Translations under genes and position numbers: made by a program | NCBI RefSeq assembly: GCF_002563965.1 | Contig: NZ_PDJF01000001.1 | Span: forward strand, 2,108,001-2,172,000 | Length of the DNA: 64,000 nt | Reading direction: 5' to 3' | Source of the DNA: Corynebacterium renale | GTDB taxonomy: Bacteria > Actinomycetota > Actinomycetes > Mycobacteriales > Mycobacteriaceae | Shown here: one piece after another, positions 11,755 to 22,481 of the stretch | Layout: every line of letters starts with the position of its first letter | Numbering within the stretch: the stretch's first letter is position 1 | The notes under the pieces: model-generated | Told to the model about the DNA's origin: nothing | Databases searched by the model: none | Seen by the model: the letters and a program-made list of their open reading frames with translations, nothing else

Positions 11755-12708
11755 TTAGTTCTCCTGTGGAAGACGGTCGATGAGCTGCGGAACAATGTCG
11801 AAGAGATCGCCTACGATGCCGAGGTCGGCAATCTTGAAGATGTCAGCGTCTTCGTCCTCGTTGATAGCAATGATCTTGGTGGACGTCTGCATCCCAGAGG
11901 TGTGCTGAATCGCACCCGAAATACCCACGCCGATGTACACGTCAGGCGAGATAGTCACACCCGTCTGGCCTACCTGGTACTGGCCGTCGATGTACCCCAG
12001 TTCCACGGCGTCGCGGGTACCGCCAACAGCGGCACCCAGGGCGTCCGCAAGGCCACCGACCAGGCGTTCAAATTCTTCCTTCGACCCCAAGCCACGACCG
12101 CCGCACACGACAATCTTGGCCTGCGTCAATTCTGGGCGCGAACCACGCACGGCCGGGGCAAAGTCTGTAACCTTCACATCCTTAACGGACGCTCCAGGTA
12201 ACGGCAGCACATCGAGGGCACCAGCAGCCTGCTGGGGGTTTGCCGCTACGGCGCCTGGCCGCACGGTGTAAATCGGGCTGTTGCCACCAACCGCGGACGA
12301 TACTTCAACGGTGTCCCCGAAGATGGACTGGCGCGCTGTACGATCCGGGTTCAGCGCAACAACGTCGCAGAGGACACCGGAAGCAACGCGCGCAGCCAGA
12401 CGTCCGGCGATTTCATTACCGGCCGGGGTTGCAGGCAGCACAATGGGCGCCGGGTTTTGTGCAGCGAGGATGGACACCGCGTCCACCTCGGGCAGCAGAA
12501 GACGTTGTGCGTAGTCAGGAGCTTCTGCACTGACAACGCGCGCCGCACCGGCTTCGGCAAGCGCCGGCTGGACCGCAGAGCCAACGCCCGGTTCACCTAC
12601 GACAACCGCAGTGACGTCACCAAAGACGCGGGCTGCCGTGATGAGCTCGGCGGCAACGGGATCCACCTGGCCACCAGATTGAGGGGCGAGAACATATACC
12701 TGAGACAT
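11755..12708 (-). CDS. etfA: Electron transfer flavoprotein alpha subunit
   Basis: FAD-binding subunit (317 aa) of the heterodimeric ETF, which takes electrons from acyl-CoA dehydrogenases and similar flavoenzymes to the respiratory chain. The C-terminal FAD domain is recognisable by VCGGRGLGSKEEFE, AVGGTRDAVELG, YQVGQTGVTISPDVYIGVGISGA and the final NEDEDADIFKIADLGIVGD. A GGAGG ribosome site inside the end of etfB precedes the ATG. The etfB stop and etfA start are directly adjacent (TAAATG), indicating coupled 1:1 synthesis. Confidence 0.95.
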   Translation of the reverse strand: MSQVYVLAPQSGGQVDPVAAELITAARVFGDVTAVVVGEPGVGSAVQPALAEAGAARVVSAEAPDYAQRLLLPEVDAVSILAAQNPAPIVLPATPAGNEIAGRLAARVASGVLCDVVALNPDRTARQSIFGDTVEVSSAVGGNSPIYTVRPGAVAANPQQAAGALDVLPLPGASVKDVKVTDFAPAVRGSRPELTQAKIVVCGGRGLGSKEEFERLVGGLADALGAAVGGTRDAVELGYIDGQYQVGQTGVTISPDVYIGVGISGAIQHTSGMQTSTKIIAINEDEDADIFKIADLGIVGDLFDIVPQLIDRLPQEN

Positions 12709-13488
12709 TTAAACCTCCGCAATCAATTCAATGGCACGGTCAACTGCAACATCACCGCGCAGCATTTCACCAGCAGCGCGTTCTGCACGCGGTTGGGCTG
12801 CAACAACAGCCGTCGCAGCGTGGCTGCCGCCGACCTGCTCTGGTGCCACTCCCAAATCTGCTAGCGAGTACACCGTCACCTGGTGTTTCTTGGCGGCCAT
12901 GAGGCCCTTAAAGTTCGGGAAGCGAGGTTTTCCGGCCTGGTCCGTAACGGACACAATCGCAGGCACGGATGCGCTGACGGTGTAGCGGCCATGATTGTCG
13001 TCGCGGTGTGCGGTAACGGTCGTGCCGTCGGCACTGAGCTCTACCCCGGTAACCTGCGTCAGGGCAGGAACCTGACGGTACTCGGCAATCACTCCAGGCA
13101 GCGCACCCATCTGGCCGTCGGACGACGAATTACCTGCGACGATCAACTGGAGATCCGCAATCGTATTCAGTGCGTTAGTCAGCGCCCAGGCAGTGCCCAG
13201 CAAGTCCGAGCCAGCGAGCGCATCGTCTTGGACGTGAATGGCATCGTCGGCGCCCATAGCGAGGGCTTTGCGCAACGCCTCGTCGGCGCCTGCTGGGCCC
13301 ATGGTTACTGCTACGACCCGGTAGCCTTCGTGGTTGTCCTTCAGCTGCAAGGCCGCTTCTACTGCGAACTCATTGACCTCGTCGAGGATGGAATCCACAT
13401 TGTCGCGGTCCAGCGTGTAATCAGCTTCAAGAGACTTTGTCGACCACGTGTCTGGAACATTTTTTACCAACACTGCAATAGTGGGCAT
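12709..13488 (-). CDS. etfB: Electron transfer flavoprotein beta subunit
   Basis: AMP-binding partner (259 aa) of EtfA. The N-terminus MPTIAVLVKNVPDTW and the central VVAVTMGPAGADEALRKALA with AGNSSSDGQMGALPG are standard family features. It opens the etfB-etfA-iscS unit and has an AGGAAAGG ribosome site upstream of the ATG. The 50 nt between it and the stop of the methyltransferase gene show no terminator. Confidence 0.95.
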   Translation of the reverse strand: MPTIAVLVKNVPDTWSTKSLEADYTLDRDNVDSILDEVNEFAVEAALQLKDNHEGYRVVAVTMGPAGADEALRKALAMGADDAIHVQDDALAGSDLLGTAWALTNALNTIADLQLIVAGNSSSDGQMGALPGVIAEYRQVPALTQVTGVELSADGTTVTAHRDDNHGRYTVSASVPAIVSVTDQAGKPRFPNFKGLMAAKKHQVTVYSLADLGVAPEQVGGSHAATAVVAAQPRAERAAGEMLRGDVAVDRAIELIAEV

Positions 13489-13538
13489 GCACGCTCGCCT
13501 TTCCTAATACTTATGATTCAATCGCCCGCCAAGTCTAC

Positions 13539-14678
13539 TCACCCAAAAGTTCGTGGGCCACACACGAGCGCCACTCCCGCGCGCCCGATGCGCGTGATAA
13601 CGACCGCCATACTGTTACTTCCGCGCAATTTCAATTTCTTGCGCAGCTGGTCAGGGTTAATATCCACTCCTCGAATCAGGATTTCCAGCGCGCCCACGTC
13701 CTTGCCTTTCAGCGCTGCGGAAAGCTTCTTTAATGGAACCTGCTCGATGAATTCAAAACCGCTCACACCAGGTGGCAACGAGTCGCCAGTGACGTAAGCA
13801 ATACGCGGGTCCAACATCCACAGGCCATGGCGGGCGGCCCAGTGCTGCACCAGACCCGCTCGTACGATTGCCCCATCCGGGTCAATGATGAACTTCCCGG
13901 GTGCGGCCGCAGCGACCTCAGCGGGGTGCTCGTTGGTCACCGTCTCCCGGTTCTCACCCCGAAGCACCCACGCTTCTCGACGACCTTCCGGCCCAAAACC
14001 ACGGCTGTACAGGCACGCCTCTTTGACTCCACCATCCACGCTCGTGACAACAACCGGTCCCTCCCAAGACGAAAAGTCCAGTCCCGGTGCGCATTTAATA
14101 GCAAGTTGACACCCTGCATAAGCCGTGACGAGATCCGGCAACGGTGGGATCAGATTCTCCGGCTTAGTAATGCGCTTCCCACCGGATCTGCGCGCCGGAT
14201 CAGCGACAATCACGTCCGCGTTACTGACCGGGACTAGCGCATCGGCGTGCGCAAATAAACCGTGCGGGACGTTGTAGCTCGCCATGAGCAAGCGTGAAAA
14301 GTCAAGATCAGAGCCCACGTAACCCATCCCGGCCTCAGTAAGAGCGTACCCTTCGCTGCCGACCGAACACGTCACATCATGAACAACCGCGCTAGGCATA
14401 CTCTCCGCGATGAATGCCGCGCGGGCTGCAGCAACCTCATGCGGGGTGGCCTGCTGGGTGGACTCGTTATCAGCCAACCATCCAGACACCGGAAACTTAT
14501 CTTTTCTATTCACTTCCGCCCACTCTGCAGCAGCGCGCCCCCACTGCCCGAACTCTTTGCGAAATACCTCCGCGTTCGAGACCGCGTGGGCCGGCGAAAA
14601 CTCCAGGGCCTGTGCACAACGCTCAATCTCGGCGCGGTGTTCCGCTAGGAAATGTACTTCGGGAGGACTAAAACTCAC
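13539..14678 (-). CDS. THUMP-like class I SAM-dependent methyltransferase
   Basis: A 379-aa protein with an N-terminal helical region, a Rossmann SAM-binding core (VHDVTCSVGSEGYAL, then VGSDLDFSRL and ADVIVADPARRSGG) and a C-terminal THUMP-like extension ending RIGRAGVALVCGP. The DPARR motif and layout match Rv3037c-type actinobacterial proteins annotated as THUMP-like methyltransferases, implying an RNA substrate. Neither target nor activity is established from the sequence. It starts at GTG 14678. Its segment near 13972-13994 shares 22 of 23 bases with the lysA-argS intergenic region. Confidence 0.75.
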   Translation of the reverse strand: MSFSPPEVHFLAEHRAEIERCAQALEFSPAHAVSNAEVFRKEFGQWGRAAAEWAEVNRKDKFPVSGWLADNESTQQATPHEVAAARAAFIAESMPSAVVHDVTCSVGSEGYALTEAGMGYVGSDLDFSRLLMASYNVPHGLFAHADALVPVSNADVIVADPARRSGGKRITKPENLIPPLPDLVTAYAGCQLAIKCAPGLDFSSWEGPVVVTSVDGGVKEACLYSRGFGPEGRREAWVLRGENRETVTNEHPAEVAAAAPGKFIIDPDGAIVRAGLVQHWAARHGLWMLDPRIAYVTGDSLPPGVSGFEFIEQVPLKKLSAALKGKDVGALEILIRGVDINPDQLRKKLKLRGSNSMAVVITRIGRAGVALVCGPRTFG

Positions 14679-14708
14679 GGGTATCCGATCTGTGGTCGTC
14701 GAAAAGCA

Positions 14709-15512
14709 TTAAATGCGGACGTGTGGCTTCACTGTGAAAAACTCTCGGTACTGCGGATCGTCGATGGGATCACCAACCACCGGGGTCATGTCCGACTTCG
14801 CAGCCTCTGCCAGTGCCTCCTCCACCGACGCGCACCGCGAAAGCCGCAGCAGTTGAGCCCATGTGGGAATCACAAAACGCACAAGCCCTGCGCGCCACCC
14901 CTCAAGCAGCAACTGTGGCGGGAACCAACCGCCCGAGTCCGCCTCAGAGGTATCGTCATCAGGCTCTTGACCAGTGGGATGAGCAGCGAGGAACGTGAAA
15001 TTATCAAATTCATTACCCGACTCACTAGCCCCCACCCACCGCGCCCAGGGATGGAGCAAATCGCTGTTAATACGCAAATTATTGTCCCAGAGCACATGGG
15101 TCAACGACAAGCGGTGCGATTCCAGCGCCAACCGCTCAGGGTGGAACGGGGAAGCATCCGCCACCACCGTCCCGTTAGAGTGCGTGGCTAGCAGAGTGCC
15201 CGTTTCTTCAAAAAGTTCACGTACGGCAGCAAAAGCAAGGGCCTGCGCCTGCGATGTGGTTGTCCCCAACTGCGCTGCTAGGTCTTCCACCGGAAGACCG
15301 GACCACAGCGATGCATCCGTCTTTCCTTCTTCCATCGGAAAATCACGCACGTCAACGCCGCCACCCGGGAAAACGGTCACGCCGGGATAATTAGGCATGG
15401 AAGTCACTCGTTCTTGGACCCACACCTCAAGGCCCAGACGACCGTCGCGCACCAGCATGACGGTGGCCGCGAGCCGCGAACCACCGTGGCCGGTATACAC
15501 CCTTTGCGTCAT
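14709..15512 (-). CDS. Nudix hydrolase
   Basis: A 267-aa Nudix-fold pyrophosphohydrolase resembling Rv3040c and coenzyme-A/acyl-CoA diphosphatase-like members. The Nudix box is split: the glycine part (VTVFPGGGVDVRD) and the catalytic helix (AAVRELFEETG, with the metal-binding REx2EE) are separated by an insertion of roughly 40 residues. That is common in this long subfamily, so I do not read it as damage. The substrate is unknown. It begins at ATG 15512 without an obvious Shine-Dalgarno. Thirty nt separate it from the methyltransferase start. Confidence 0.85.
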   Translation of the reverse strand: MTQRVYTGHGGSRLAATVMLVRDGRLGLEVWVQERVTSMPNYPGVTVFPGGGVDVRDFPMEEGKTDASLWSGLPVEDLAAQLGTTTSQAQALAFAAVRELFEETGTLLATHSNGTVVADASPFHPERLALESHRLSLTHVLWDNNLRINSDLLHPWARWVGASESGNEFDNFTFLAAHPTGQEPDDDTSEADSGGWFPPQLLLEGWRAGLVRFVIPTWAQLLRLSRCASVEEALAEAAKSDMTPVVGDPIDDPQYREFFTVKPHVRI

Positions 15513-15624
15513 GGTGCAAACAACACTCCCGCCTGACCGCTACTGCCTACGACGTGTGCAACAGCCCACAGTCTACTCTGCACCTGCGCACGGTATCGGA
15601 GCAGCACAGCCTAACCCGAACACG

Positions 15625-16443
15625 CTACGCGCGATGCGCCCCACCACGACGTGCACGACGCGCGAAGAACCGCCCATCGATAGTGTCCAAAGTCACCGGC
15701 TGGTGGAACGTCTTTGACAAATTCTCGCTGGTCATAACCTCTGCGATTGGGCCTTGTGCCACGATCTCACCTTCGTCGAGAAGCATCACGTGGGTGAAAC
15801 CTTGGGGGATTTCCTCAACGTGGTGGGTAATCATGATGATCGCCGGGGCATCCTCATCGGCAGCGAGTTCCGTCAAGTACGCGACCAAATCCTCACGCCC
15901 ACCCAGATCCATACCTGCGGTGGGTTCGTCAAGGATGAGCAATTCAGGATTAATCATGAGTGCGCGGGCAACCATCACGCGTTTGCGCTCACCCTCAGAA
16001 AGAGTGCCCCACTCTCGGTCACGCAGATGCAACGCACCAAGCTGCTCCAAAATATCGTGAGCACGGTCAAAGTCGGTCTCATCGTATTCTTCACGCCACC
16101 GCCCCAAAATGGCGTAACCAGCCGAGATGACCAGATCCCCCACATTTTCATGATCAGGAATGCGGTGCGCCAATGCTGACGAGGACATCCCGATTGCAGC
16201 CCGCAAATCACGCAAGTCCGTCTTGCCCAAGGTTTCACCCAGAAGCGCAGCGGTACCTTCCGACGGGAATTCCTCAGCCGAAGCTATGCGGATCAGCGAA
16301 GTCTTACCAGCACCATTTGGACCGATGATGACCCACCGCTGACCAGGCTCCACCTGCCAGGACACCGGCCCAACCAGCGTGTTACCGCCGCGGCGCAGGG
16401 ATACGTCGTGGAAATCAATTAATAAATCATCGCGTTCAGTCAC
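15625..16443 (-). CDS. ABC transporter ATP-binding protein
   Basis: A cytoplasmic ABC ATPase of 272 aa with Walker A GPNGAGKTS, signature LSEGERKRV, Walker B LLILDEP and the switch histidine in ITHH. No membrane or binding-protein partner is adjacent. It resembles the stand-alone Rv3041c-type ATPases, whose substrate is unknown. The start is ambiguous. GTG 16443 (product MTERDDLL) lies exactly 7 nt after a CACAAT hexamer, suggesting leaderless initiation. ATG 16452 would add three residues. There are 112 nt between its stop and the Nudix start, with no clear element. Confidence 0.85.
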   Translation of the reverse strand: MTERDDLLIDFHDVSLRRGGNTLVGPVSWQVEPGQRWVIIGPNGAGKTSLIRIASAEEFPSEGTAALLGETLGKTDLRDLRAAIGMSSSALAHRIPDHENVGDLVISAGYAILGRWREEYDETDFDRAHDILEQLGALHLRDREWGTLSEGERKRVMVARALMINPELLILDEPTAGMDLGGREDLVAYLTELAADEDAPAIIMITHHVEEIPQGFTHVMLLDEGEIVAQGPIAEVMTSENLSKTFHQPVTLDTIDGRFFARRARRGGAHRA

Positions 16444-16496
16444 ACTGCCCATTGTGCCCCAGATTCCGCTCGGGGGTGGGTTTAGCAAGGCCGCGT

Positions 16497-17426
16497 TTAG
16501 AACAAAGCGCTCGCTAGCCGCCGGCGAGCGTCCAAGACGCGGGAATCGTCAGATTCGAAAAGCGTAAACAGTTCAAAGAGGCGTTCCTTAGCGGCAGTCT
16601 TTTCGTCGGCATCAGTGGCCGTGGTAGCCCAGCCGATAAGACGTTCAAATGCCCGTTCTGGGGCACCGGAAATCACTTCAGCATCCGCTGCTGCAAGTGC
16701 CGCATTCAGATCGGATGGATTCTGCTCCGCTGCTGTAACCGGATCGGCGTCATCTGCTCCGATACCCGCCTTGTACTCAGCTAGGCGCTGCAACAACCCG
16801 ACGTTTCCCCGAGCCTGCTTCAAGTACGTCTCGTGGGGATTTTCCTTAATGAGCTGATCATAGATTGCGATCGCCTCATCCCACTTCCCCGCATTCAGTG
16901 CCGCTTCGGCAGACTGTAGACGCGGATCATCCTGGGGTGAAGCCTCTCCGCCACGTTCGCTGGCAGGAATACCGGGCAATTGGCTACCCAACTGAGCAAC
17001 CAGAGCGTGAGTCCACTGCTGCAACGCGTCCTTGGGCTGCGCACCGCTGAAGCTCGTTACCGGCTGGCCTTGGACCAAAACGATGACAGTAGGCACCGCC
17101 GTGACGCCGAAAACCTGCGCGATTTCAGGTGTGGTGTCGGCATCAACGTAGGCCACAACGAAGGCCAAATCTGATGCTTCGGCAAGCCCGGTGAGGTCGT
17201 CGCAAAGCGTCTTAGACTCCGGCGCCTGCGCTGAGCCTACAACCACGATGACGGGCACCTGGGTCGAACGGCGCGCCACTGCGGTCTCGAAATTGTCCCG
17301 AGTGACCGTGGTACACGCAGACACGCCACTGCCGTTAGCTGGTGCCGCACCAGTTCCGGCCTGGGGCTTCTTCTGGAACTGCCCCAAATCAATCGCTCCA
17401 CCAATAAACTGATCGCCAACTGCCAT
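16497..17426 (-). CDS. cnoX: CnoX-like co-chaperone: thioredoxin fold plus TPR
   Basis: A 309-aa cytoplasmic protein with an N-terminal thioredoxin-like domain (about residues 35-145) followed by TPR-like helices. In E. coli, CnoX (YbbN) holds oxidised clients and hands them to GroEL or DnaK. The usual WCxxC site is replaced by a sequence around SAQAPESKTLC, so classical thioredoxin redox activity is not expected, as is typical for the family. The cis-proline loop (VTAVPTVIVL) is intact. It lies 5 nt downstream of the thiamine-binding-like gene. Confidence 0.82.
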   Translation of the reverse strand: MAVGDQFIGGAIDLGQFQKKPQAGTGAAPANGSGVSACTTVTRDNFETAVARRSTQVPVIVVVGSAQAPESKTLCDDLTGLAEASDLAFVVAYVDADTTPEIAQVFGVTAVPTVIVLVQGQPVTSFSGAQPKDALQQWTHALVAQLGSQLPGIPASERGGEASPQDDPRLQSAEAALNAGKWDEAIAIYDQLIKENPHETYLKQARGNVGLLQRLAEYKAGIGADDADPVTAAEQNPSDLNAALAAADAEVISGAPERAFERLIGWATTATDADEKTAAKERLFELFTLFESDDSRVLDARRRLASALF

Positions 17427-17431
17427 AGCGT

Positions 17432-17752
17432 CTACTCCTTCACCGAGTTCACATCACCAATACGTTCACGGGCTGCTTCCACCTTGCGCGACAGCGTCCC
17501 AGTGTAGCCACGCCGAATATCTGCTTTCAGGACCAGCGACACCCGCGGCGAGTGCTGAGCCACGACCTCCGTAGCCTCTTTGACTACAGCCATAACCTCA
17601 TCCCATTCACCCTCAACCAGAGTAAACATTGCGTTCGTCTCATAATCCAGACCTGAATCGCGGACCACCCGAATCGCCTCGGACACAACATCCGCCATTT
17701 CTGCATCTGGTGTGTCTGTCGTGGCTGGGGCAACCGAAAAAGCAATCAACAT
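17432..17752 (-). CDS. MTH1187-family thiamine-binding-like protein
   Basis: A 106-aa MTH1187/YkoF-like (former DUF77) ferredoxin-fold protein. The family markers are LIAFSVAPATT at the start, the central YETNAMFTLVEGEWDEVMAVVKEA and the terminal SLVLKADIRRG. Some members bind thiamine or its precursors, and the role here is inferred from the family only. Encoded immediately upstream of the cnoX-like gene. Confidence 0.8.
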   Translation of the reverse strand: MLIAFSVAPATTDTPDAEMADVVSEAIRVVRDSGLDYETNAMFTLVEGEWDEVMAVVKEATEVVAQHSPRVSLVLKADIRRGYTGTLSRKVEAARERIGDVNSVKE

Positions 17753-17813
17753 GCCTTAAAGCTTAGCCACGTTTTACCGGCCGCTGCCGAAATGTAAGCC
17801 GCACCTCTGCTGC

Positions 17814-18101
17814 TTATCGACGCTGCCAGCAATGGTTGTGCCAATGCCTACGATCTTCACCTTGACGCCCCGTATACTTCGGCCACGCAACAACGTGTGC
17901 CACCCCGGGAACGATCTGTTGGTTACACCCAGGGCACACGTAGTACTTCACTGCCCGCGCTGACCCGATGCGTCGTACCAAGTAAATATCCCCGTGCGTC
18001 CACGAGGGCCCTTCAGTCTCTTCCAACCCGTACAGCGTAGCCCCGTCACGCGGGAGCGGGCGAGTATCGCGTCCTCGGATACGCCTATTCTTCCGACCCA
18101 C
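17814..18101 (-). CDS. Small conserved actinobacterial protein, zinc-ribbon-like
   Basis: A 95-aa basic protein often annotated only as ATP/GTP-binding or hypothetical in actinobacteria. It has a very basic N-terminus (MGRKNRRIRGRD) and a potential metal site made of CPGC (residues 56-59) and the C-terminal HWHNHCW. No P-loop is present, so I do not support nucleotide binding. It lies between nucS and the thiamine-binding-like gene on the same strand. Function unknown, with nucleic-acid binding plausible from charge and the Cys/His cluster. Confidence 0.7.
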   Translation of the reverse strand: MGRKNRRIRGRDTRPLPRDGATLYGLEETEGPSWTHGDIYLVRRIGSARAVKYYVCPGCNQQIVPGVAHVVAWPKYTGRQGEDRRHWHNHCWQRR

Positions 18102-18135
18102 GTATCCTCCTTCCTGTCTTCACCCCTGCTATCAC

Positions 18136-18828
18136 TTAGAAAAGACGGAGTTCATCAGACTCGATTCCGCGGAGCTCTTGGTAGTCCAGTGTCACGCACT
18201 GAATATCACGGTCTTCAGCGAGCACACGTGCCTGAGGTTTGATTTCTTGGGCTGCGAAAATACCCCGCACAGGAGCAAGCAGCGGATCACGATTCAGCAA
18301 TTCGAGGTACCGCGTCAATTGTTCTACGCCATCGATATTTCCGCGGCGTTTAATTTCAACAGCAACAGTGCCATGGGCATGGTCTTTGCACAGAATATCT
18401 ACGGGCCCAATTGCTGTGGGGTATTCGCGACGAATCAACGAATAGCCCTCACCCAGGGTCTCGATGTTATCCGCCAAGAGTTCCTGCAGGTGTGCCTCAA
18501 CCCCATCTTTTACAAGCCCCGGATCCTGCCCCAACTCAAAGGTCTCATCTTGCAGGACCTCCTCCACAGTGATGCGCAGCTGTTCCCCTTTCGGATTCTC
18601 CACAATCCACAGCTGCTCGCCGGTATCTTCTCCGTCTTCATCAACAACCGACGTCTCCGCGACGGTACACGGTGGAGTCATCCAGTTCAGCGGTTTATAC
18701 GCACGGTCGTCTGCGTGAATGGACACCGAGCCGTCCGCCTTCATCAAAATAAGTCGAAGAGCAGACGGAAGATGGGCATCCAATCGGCCCACATAATCGA
18801 CAGAACACCGAGCAATAACTAAACGCAT
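18136..18828 (-). CDS. nucS: Mismatch-specific endonuclease NucS
   Basis: Actinobacterial non-canonical mismatch-repair endonuclease (230 aa), which cuts both strands at mismatches and works with the replication clamp; these bacteria lack MutS/MutL. The N-terminal DNA-binding half begins [16 protein letters not shown]. The C-terminal RecB-like nuclease half has GPVDILCKD, the VAVEIKRRG core (Asp, Glu, Lys) and a following Q-x3-Y. The C-terminal tail ELRLF resembles a beta-clamp-binding peptide. ATG 18828 is chosen from the leaderless promoter and agrees with mycobacterial starts. Confidence 0.95.
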   Translation of the reverse strand: MRLVIARCSVDYVGRLDAHLPSALRLILMKADGSVSIHADDRAYKPLNWMTPPCTVAETSVVDEDGEDTGEQLWIVENPKGEQLRITVEEVLQDETFELGQDPGLVKDGVEAHLQELLADNIETLGEGYSLIRREYPTAIGPVDILCKDHAHGTVAVEIKRRGNIDGVEQLTRYLELLNRDPLLAPVRGIFAAQEIKPQARVLAEDRDIQCVTLDYQELRGIESDELRLF

Positions 18829-18841
18829 GCGCACCACCCTA
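18829..18841 (-). promoter_or_regulatory. Leaderless promoter of nucS
   Basis: On the minus strand TAGGGT (rc of 18836-18841) is followed by exactly 7 nt and ATG. No ribosome-binding site is present. Good match to an actinobacterial -10 with the transcript beginning at the start codon. Confidence 0.65.
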
Positions 18842-18874
18842 TCGCACCCGCATGGCGGCTAACGTTTCGCGTGC

Positions 18875-19336
18875 TTATCGACGACGCGACCGCGAAACCC
18901 TATCGCGCAGCCGGTGAAAATCAGGCCTCTGCTGCCTGACATCGGGCGCAGCTTCTACCCAGGCGGTGAAAGCCATCTCAGTGCGCAAATCAGCTGACAG
19001 CTCCCACTCCACGTCCCCCACAGTGAAGGTGACGATTCCGTTCACAGGCTCTAAAACTGAAGCCTCACGGTCTGTCGCATGACGACGGCCCGTGAGGCTA
19101 ATGTTTTGGCGGTTAAAAGCTGCGTCGGCGAGTGGCCCCAGCGAACGCAGCTTAAAAAAATGCAGTACATCCCCCTTGTACACGATGGTTCCGTGGCGCC
19201 AATGGCGACCATCGTCGGCGGGGAGCATACGCATAACCACGGAGGTACCAGCCGAACGCACGAAGAAGAAACGCCACGCGGCGAGGGCAGCGACAATCAC
19301 GATGATGGCTACCAGAATCCATTGCACAAACGACAT
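18875..19336 (-). CDS. DUF2550 membrane-anchored protein
   Basis: A 153-aa protein with one N-terminal transmembrane helix (about residues 5-26, VQWILVAIIVIVAALAAW) and a beta-rich domain that follows. DUF2550 proteins occur immediately downstream of atpC in mycobacteria and corynebacteria (Rv1312 type), and the position is conserved here, though a terminator separates them. Function unknown. The ATG at 19336 places the membrane helix at the N-terminus. The frame is open to 19420 but the extension is polar and lacks support. Confidence 0.78.
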   Translation of the reverse strand: MSFVQWILVAIIVIVAALAAWRFFFVRSAGTSVVMRMLPADDGRHWRHGTIVYKGDVLHFFKLRSLGPLADAAFNRQNISLTGRRHATDREASVLEPVNGIVTFTVGDVEWELSADLRTEMAFTAWVEAAPDVRQQRPDFHRLRDRVSRSRRR

Positions 19337-19543
19337 ACCGTACGGCCCTCGCTCCATAGAGCACTTCTTCAGTGCGTCCGCTTTGAGTACTTTCACCCCG
19401 TCACTGGACGGATTAACCAATGTTAACAGAAGACTAAGTGAAAAATACCTTTGTCTTTATGCAGTCCTAGTTTAACCAATAGTCATGGGTCACGCTAACT
19501 GTTTAGCGGGAGCAGGTTATGTCCCCGTGCACCCGAACCGGAT

Positions 19544-19588
19544 AAAAAAACTGCCTGGCCCGTACTCATTCGAGTATGGACCAGGCAG
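19544..19588 (-). terminator. Intrinsic terminator of the ATP synthase operon
   Basis: On the minus strand CTGCCTGG (rc of 19581-19588) pairs with CCAGGCAG (rc of 19551-19558) and an inner GTACTC/GAGTAT stem extends it. Seven U residues follow immediately (A run 19544-19550). It lies 16 nt beyond the atpC stop. Confidence 0.92.
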
Positions 19589-19603
19589 CGGTGAGTTTAA
19601 GGC

Positions 19604-19975
19604 TTACGCAGACTGCAGACGGCGCAGCGCCTTCAACGAAGCAACGCCTCGTGATGCGGTGAGCTCGTCGTCAGAAGAGCTCTGCTCTTCCGCTTCGCCT
19701 TCGTTGACTTCATCAGCCCACACGGCCCAGTCAGCCAATACGGTGACTTTTTCCCGTGTGACGTAGAGGAAGCCACCCTGCACGGCAGCCACGACCCGGT
19801 CGCCTTCCAGCGGACGGATCGTCACTACGCCGTTTTCTGCCAGCTGAGCTAGCAACGGCTCGTGGCCGGGCAGCACGCCGATCTCACCTTCAGAGGTTTC
19901 CGCGGTAAGGATGGACGCTTGTCCTTCCCAGAGCAAACGCTCAACGGAAACCAGTTCCACGGTGATGTCAGCCAT
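19604..19975 (-). CDS. atpC: ATP synthase F1 epsilon subunit
   Basis: The 123-aa epsilon subunit of the rotor stalk, which couples and can inhibit ATP hydrolysis. [18 protein letters not shown] and the [16 protein letters not shown] loop are typical. The C-terminal helical part is short and acidic ([14 protein letters not shown]), as in other corynebacteria. An AGGGGAG ribosome site precedes the ATG at 19975. The open frame upstream to 20332 runs through atpD and is not used. Last gene of atpBEFHAGDC. Confidence 0.95.
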   Translation of the reverse strand: MADITVELVSVERLLWEGQASILTAETSEGEIGVLPGHEPLLAQLAENGVVTIRPLEGDRVVAAVQGGFLYVTREKVTVLADWAVWADEVNEGEAEEQSSSDDELTASRGVASLKALRRLQSA

Positions 19976-19988
19976 GATGGGTTCTCCC

Positions 19989-21443
<1,455 letters not shown>

Positions 21444-22424
21444 CTAGTCACTTTCTCCGCTATCGGCGAGGGCATCTACGCCGCCGACGATCTCTGTGAT
21501 TTCCTGAGTAATCTGCGCCTGACGGGCAGCGTTAGCTACTCGAGACAAGTCGTTGACCAGTTCATTCGCGTTGTCCGTTGCCGCCTTCATAGCGGTACGG
21601 CGGGCTGCGGATTCCGAAGCAGATGCTTCCAGGAAGTAAGAGAACAACATCCTGGATACATACTGCGGAAGCAGAGCCTCTAGCAACGTGTCTGGATCTG
21701 GTTCGAAGGCCACATCGGGTTCAGGCAGATCGCCCGTACCCAACATGTCTTCACCGGTATCGACCTGGTCGTATTCGACAACAGCTTCAATTGGAAGCAA
21801 CTGATGCGCCTCCGGCTGCTGGGTCAACATCGAGACAAACTCGGTGTAGACGACGTGGACCTGATCGAAACCGAGGATGTCGTCGCCATCGACGCGAAGA
21901 CCGGTGCGGTCCTTCACGGTTCCTTCCGAACCTGCGAGGAAGCCGTTAATCAGGTGGCGGCGCACATCGTGTGTGCCTTCCCAGGTCGGATCCTGAGAGA
22001 ATCCGTCCCAAGCGCCTTCAATGTCTTCGTCGCGGAATTCGTAGTAACCGATTCCCTTGGAACCGGTTACGAAGCGGACAACATCGTAGCCTTCGTCTTC
22101 AAGCAGCTTGGTCAGTTCAGCGGCCTTCTTGAGCACGTTGTGGTTGTAGCCACCACACATGCCGCGGTCGGACGTGACGACCAGCACTGCTGCTCGGCTG
22201 CCCTGACGATCACCGGAATGCCGGAGCATCGGGTGCTCGAGAGAGCTTGCTGAAGCGAGACGTTCCACGACATCCTGGATTTCACGGGCGTAAGGAGCTG
22301 CAGCTGCAACGCGGTTTTGCGCCTTAGTAATGCGCGAAGTTGCAATCAACTCCTGTGCCTTGGTGATCTGCTTGGTCGAGTTCACTGACCGGATACGGTC
22401 ACGTAGTTCACGAAGATTAGCCAT
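21444..22424 (-). CDS. atpG: ATP synthase F1 gamma subunit
   Basis: Central rotor shaft (326 aa). The two long coiled-coil helices lie at the N-terminus (MANLRELRDRIRSVNSTKQITKA) and C-terminus (RRTAMKAATDNANELVNDL), flanking a Rossmann-like domain with VVTSDRGMCGGYN. The protein is longer than the E. coli homologue because of an acidic insertion around residues 195-240, a pattern typical of actinobacteria. Confidence 0.97.
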   Translation of the reverse strand: MANLRELRDRIRSVNSTKQITKAQELIATSRITKAQNRVAAAAPYAREIQDVVERLASASSLEHPMLRHSGDRQGSRAAVLVVTSDRGMCGGYNHNVLKKAAELTKLLEDEGYDVVRFVTGSKGIGYYEFRDEDIEGAWDGFSQDPTWEGTHDVRRHLINGFLAGSEGTVKDRTGLRVDGDDILGFDQVHVVYTEFVSMLTQQPEAHQLLPIEAVVEYDQVDTGEDMLGTGDLPEPDVAFEPDPDTLLEALLPQYVSRMLFSYFLEASASESAARRTAMKAATDNANELVNDLSRVANAARQAQITQEITEIVGGVDALADSGESD

Positions 22425-22481
22425 GGTTCACGCTCCTCCCTTCTGCAAAATAGACGTTCATTGATTGTGCCTAAAGGCTAT

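Noticed and set aside
14709..15512. Broken Nudix box from an insertion
   Set aside because: The split box with an insertion of about 40 residues occurs in the whole long-Nudix (Rv3040c-like) group. The catalytic REx2EE helix is intact.
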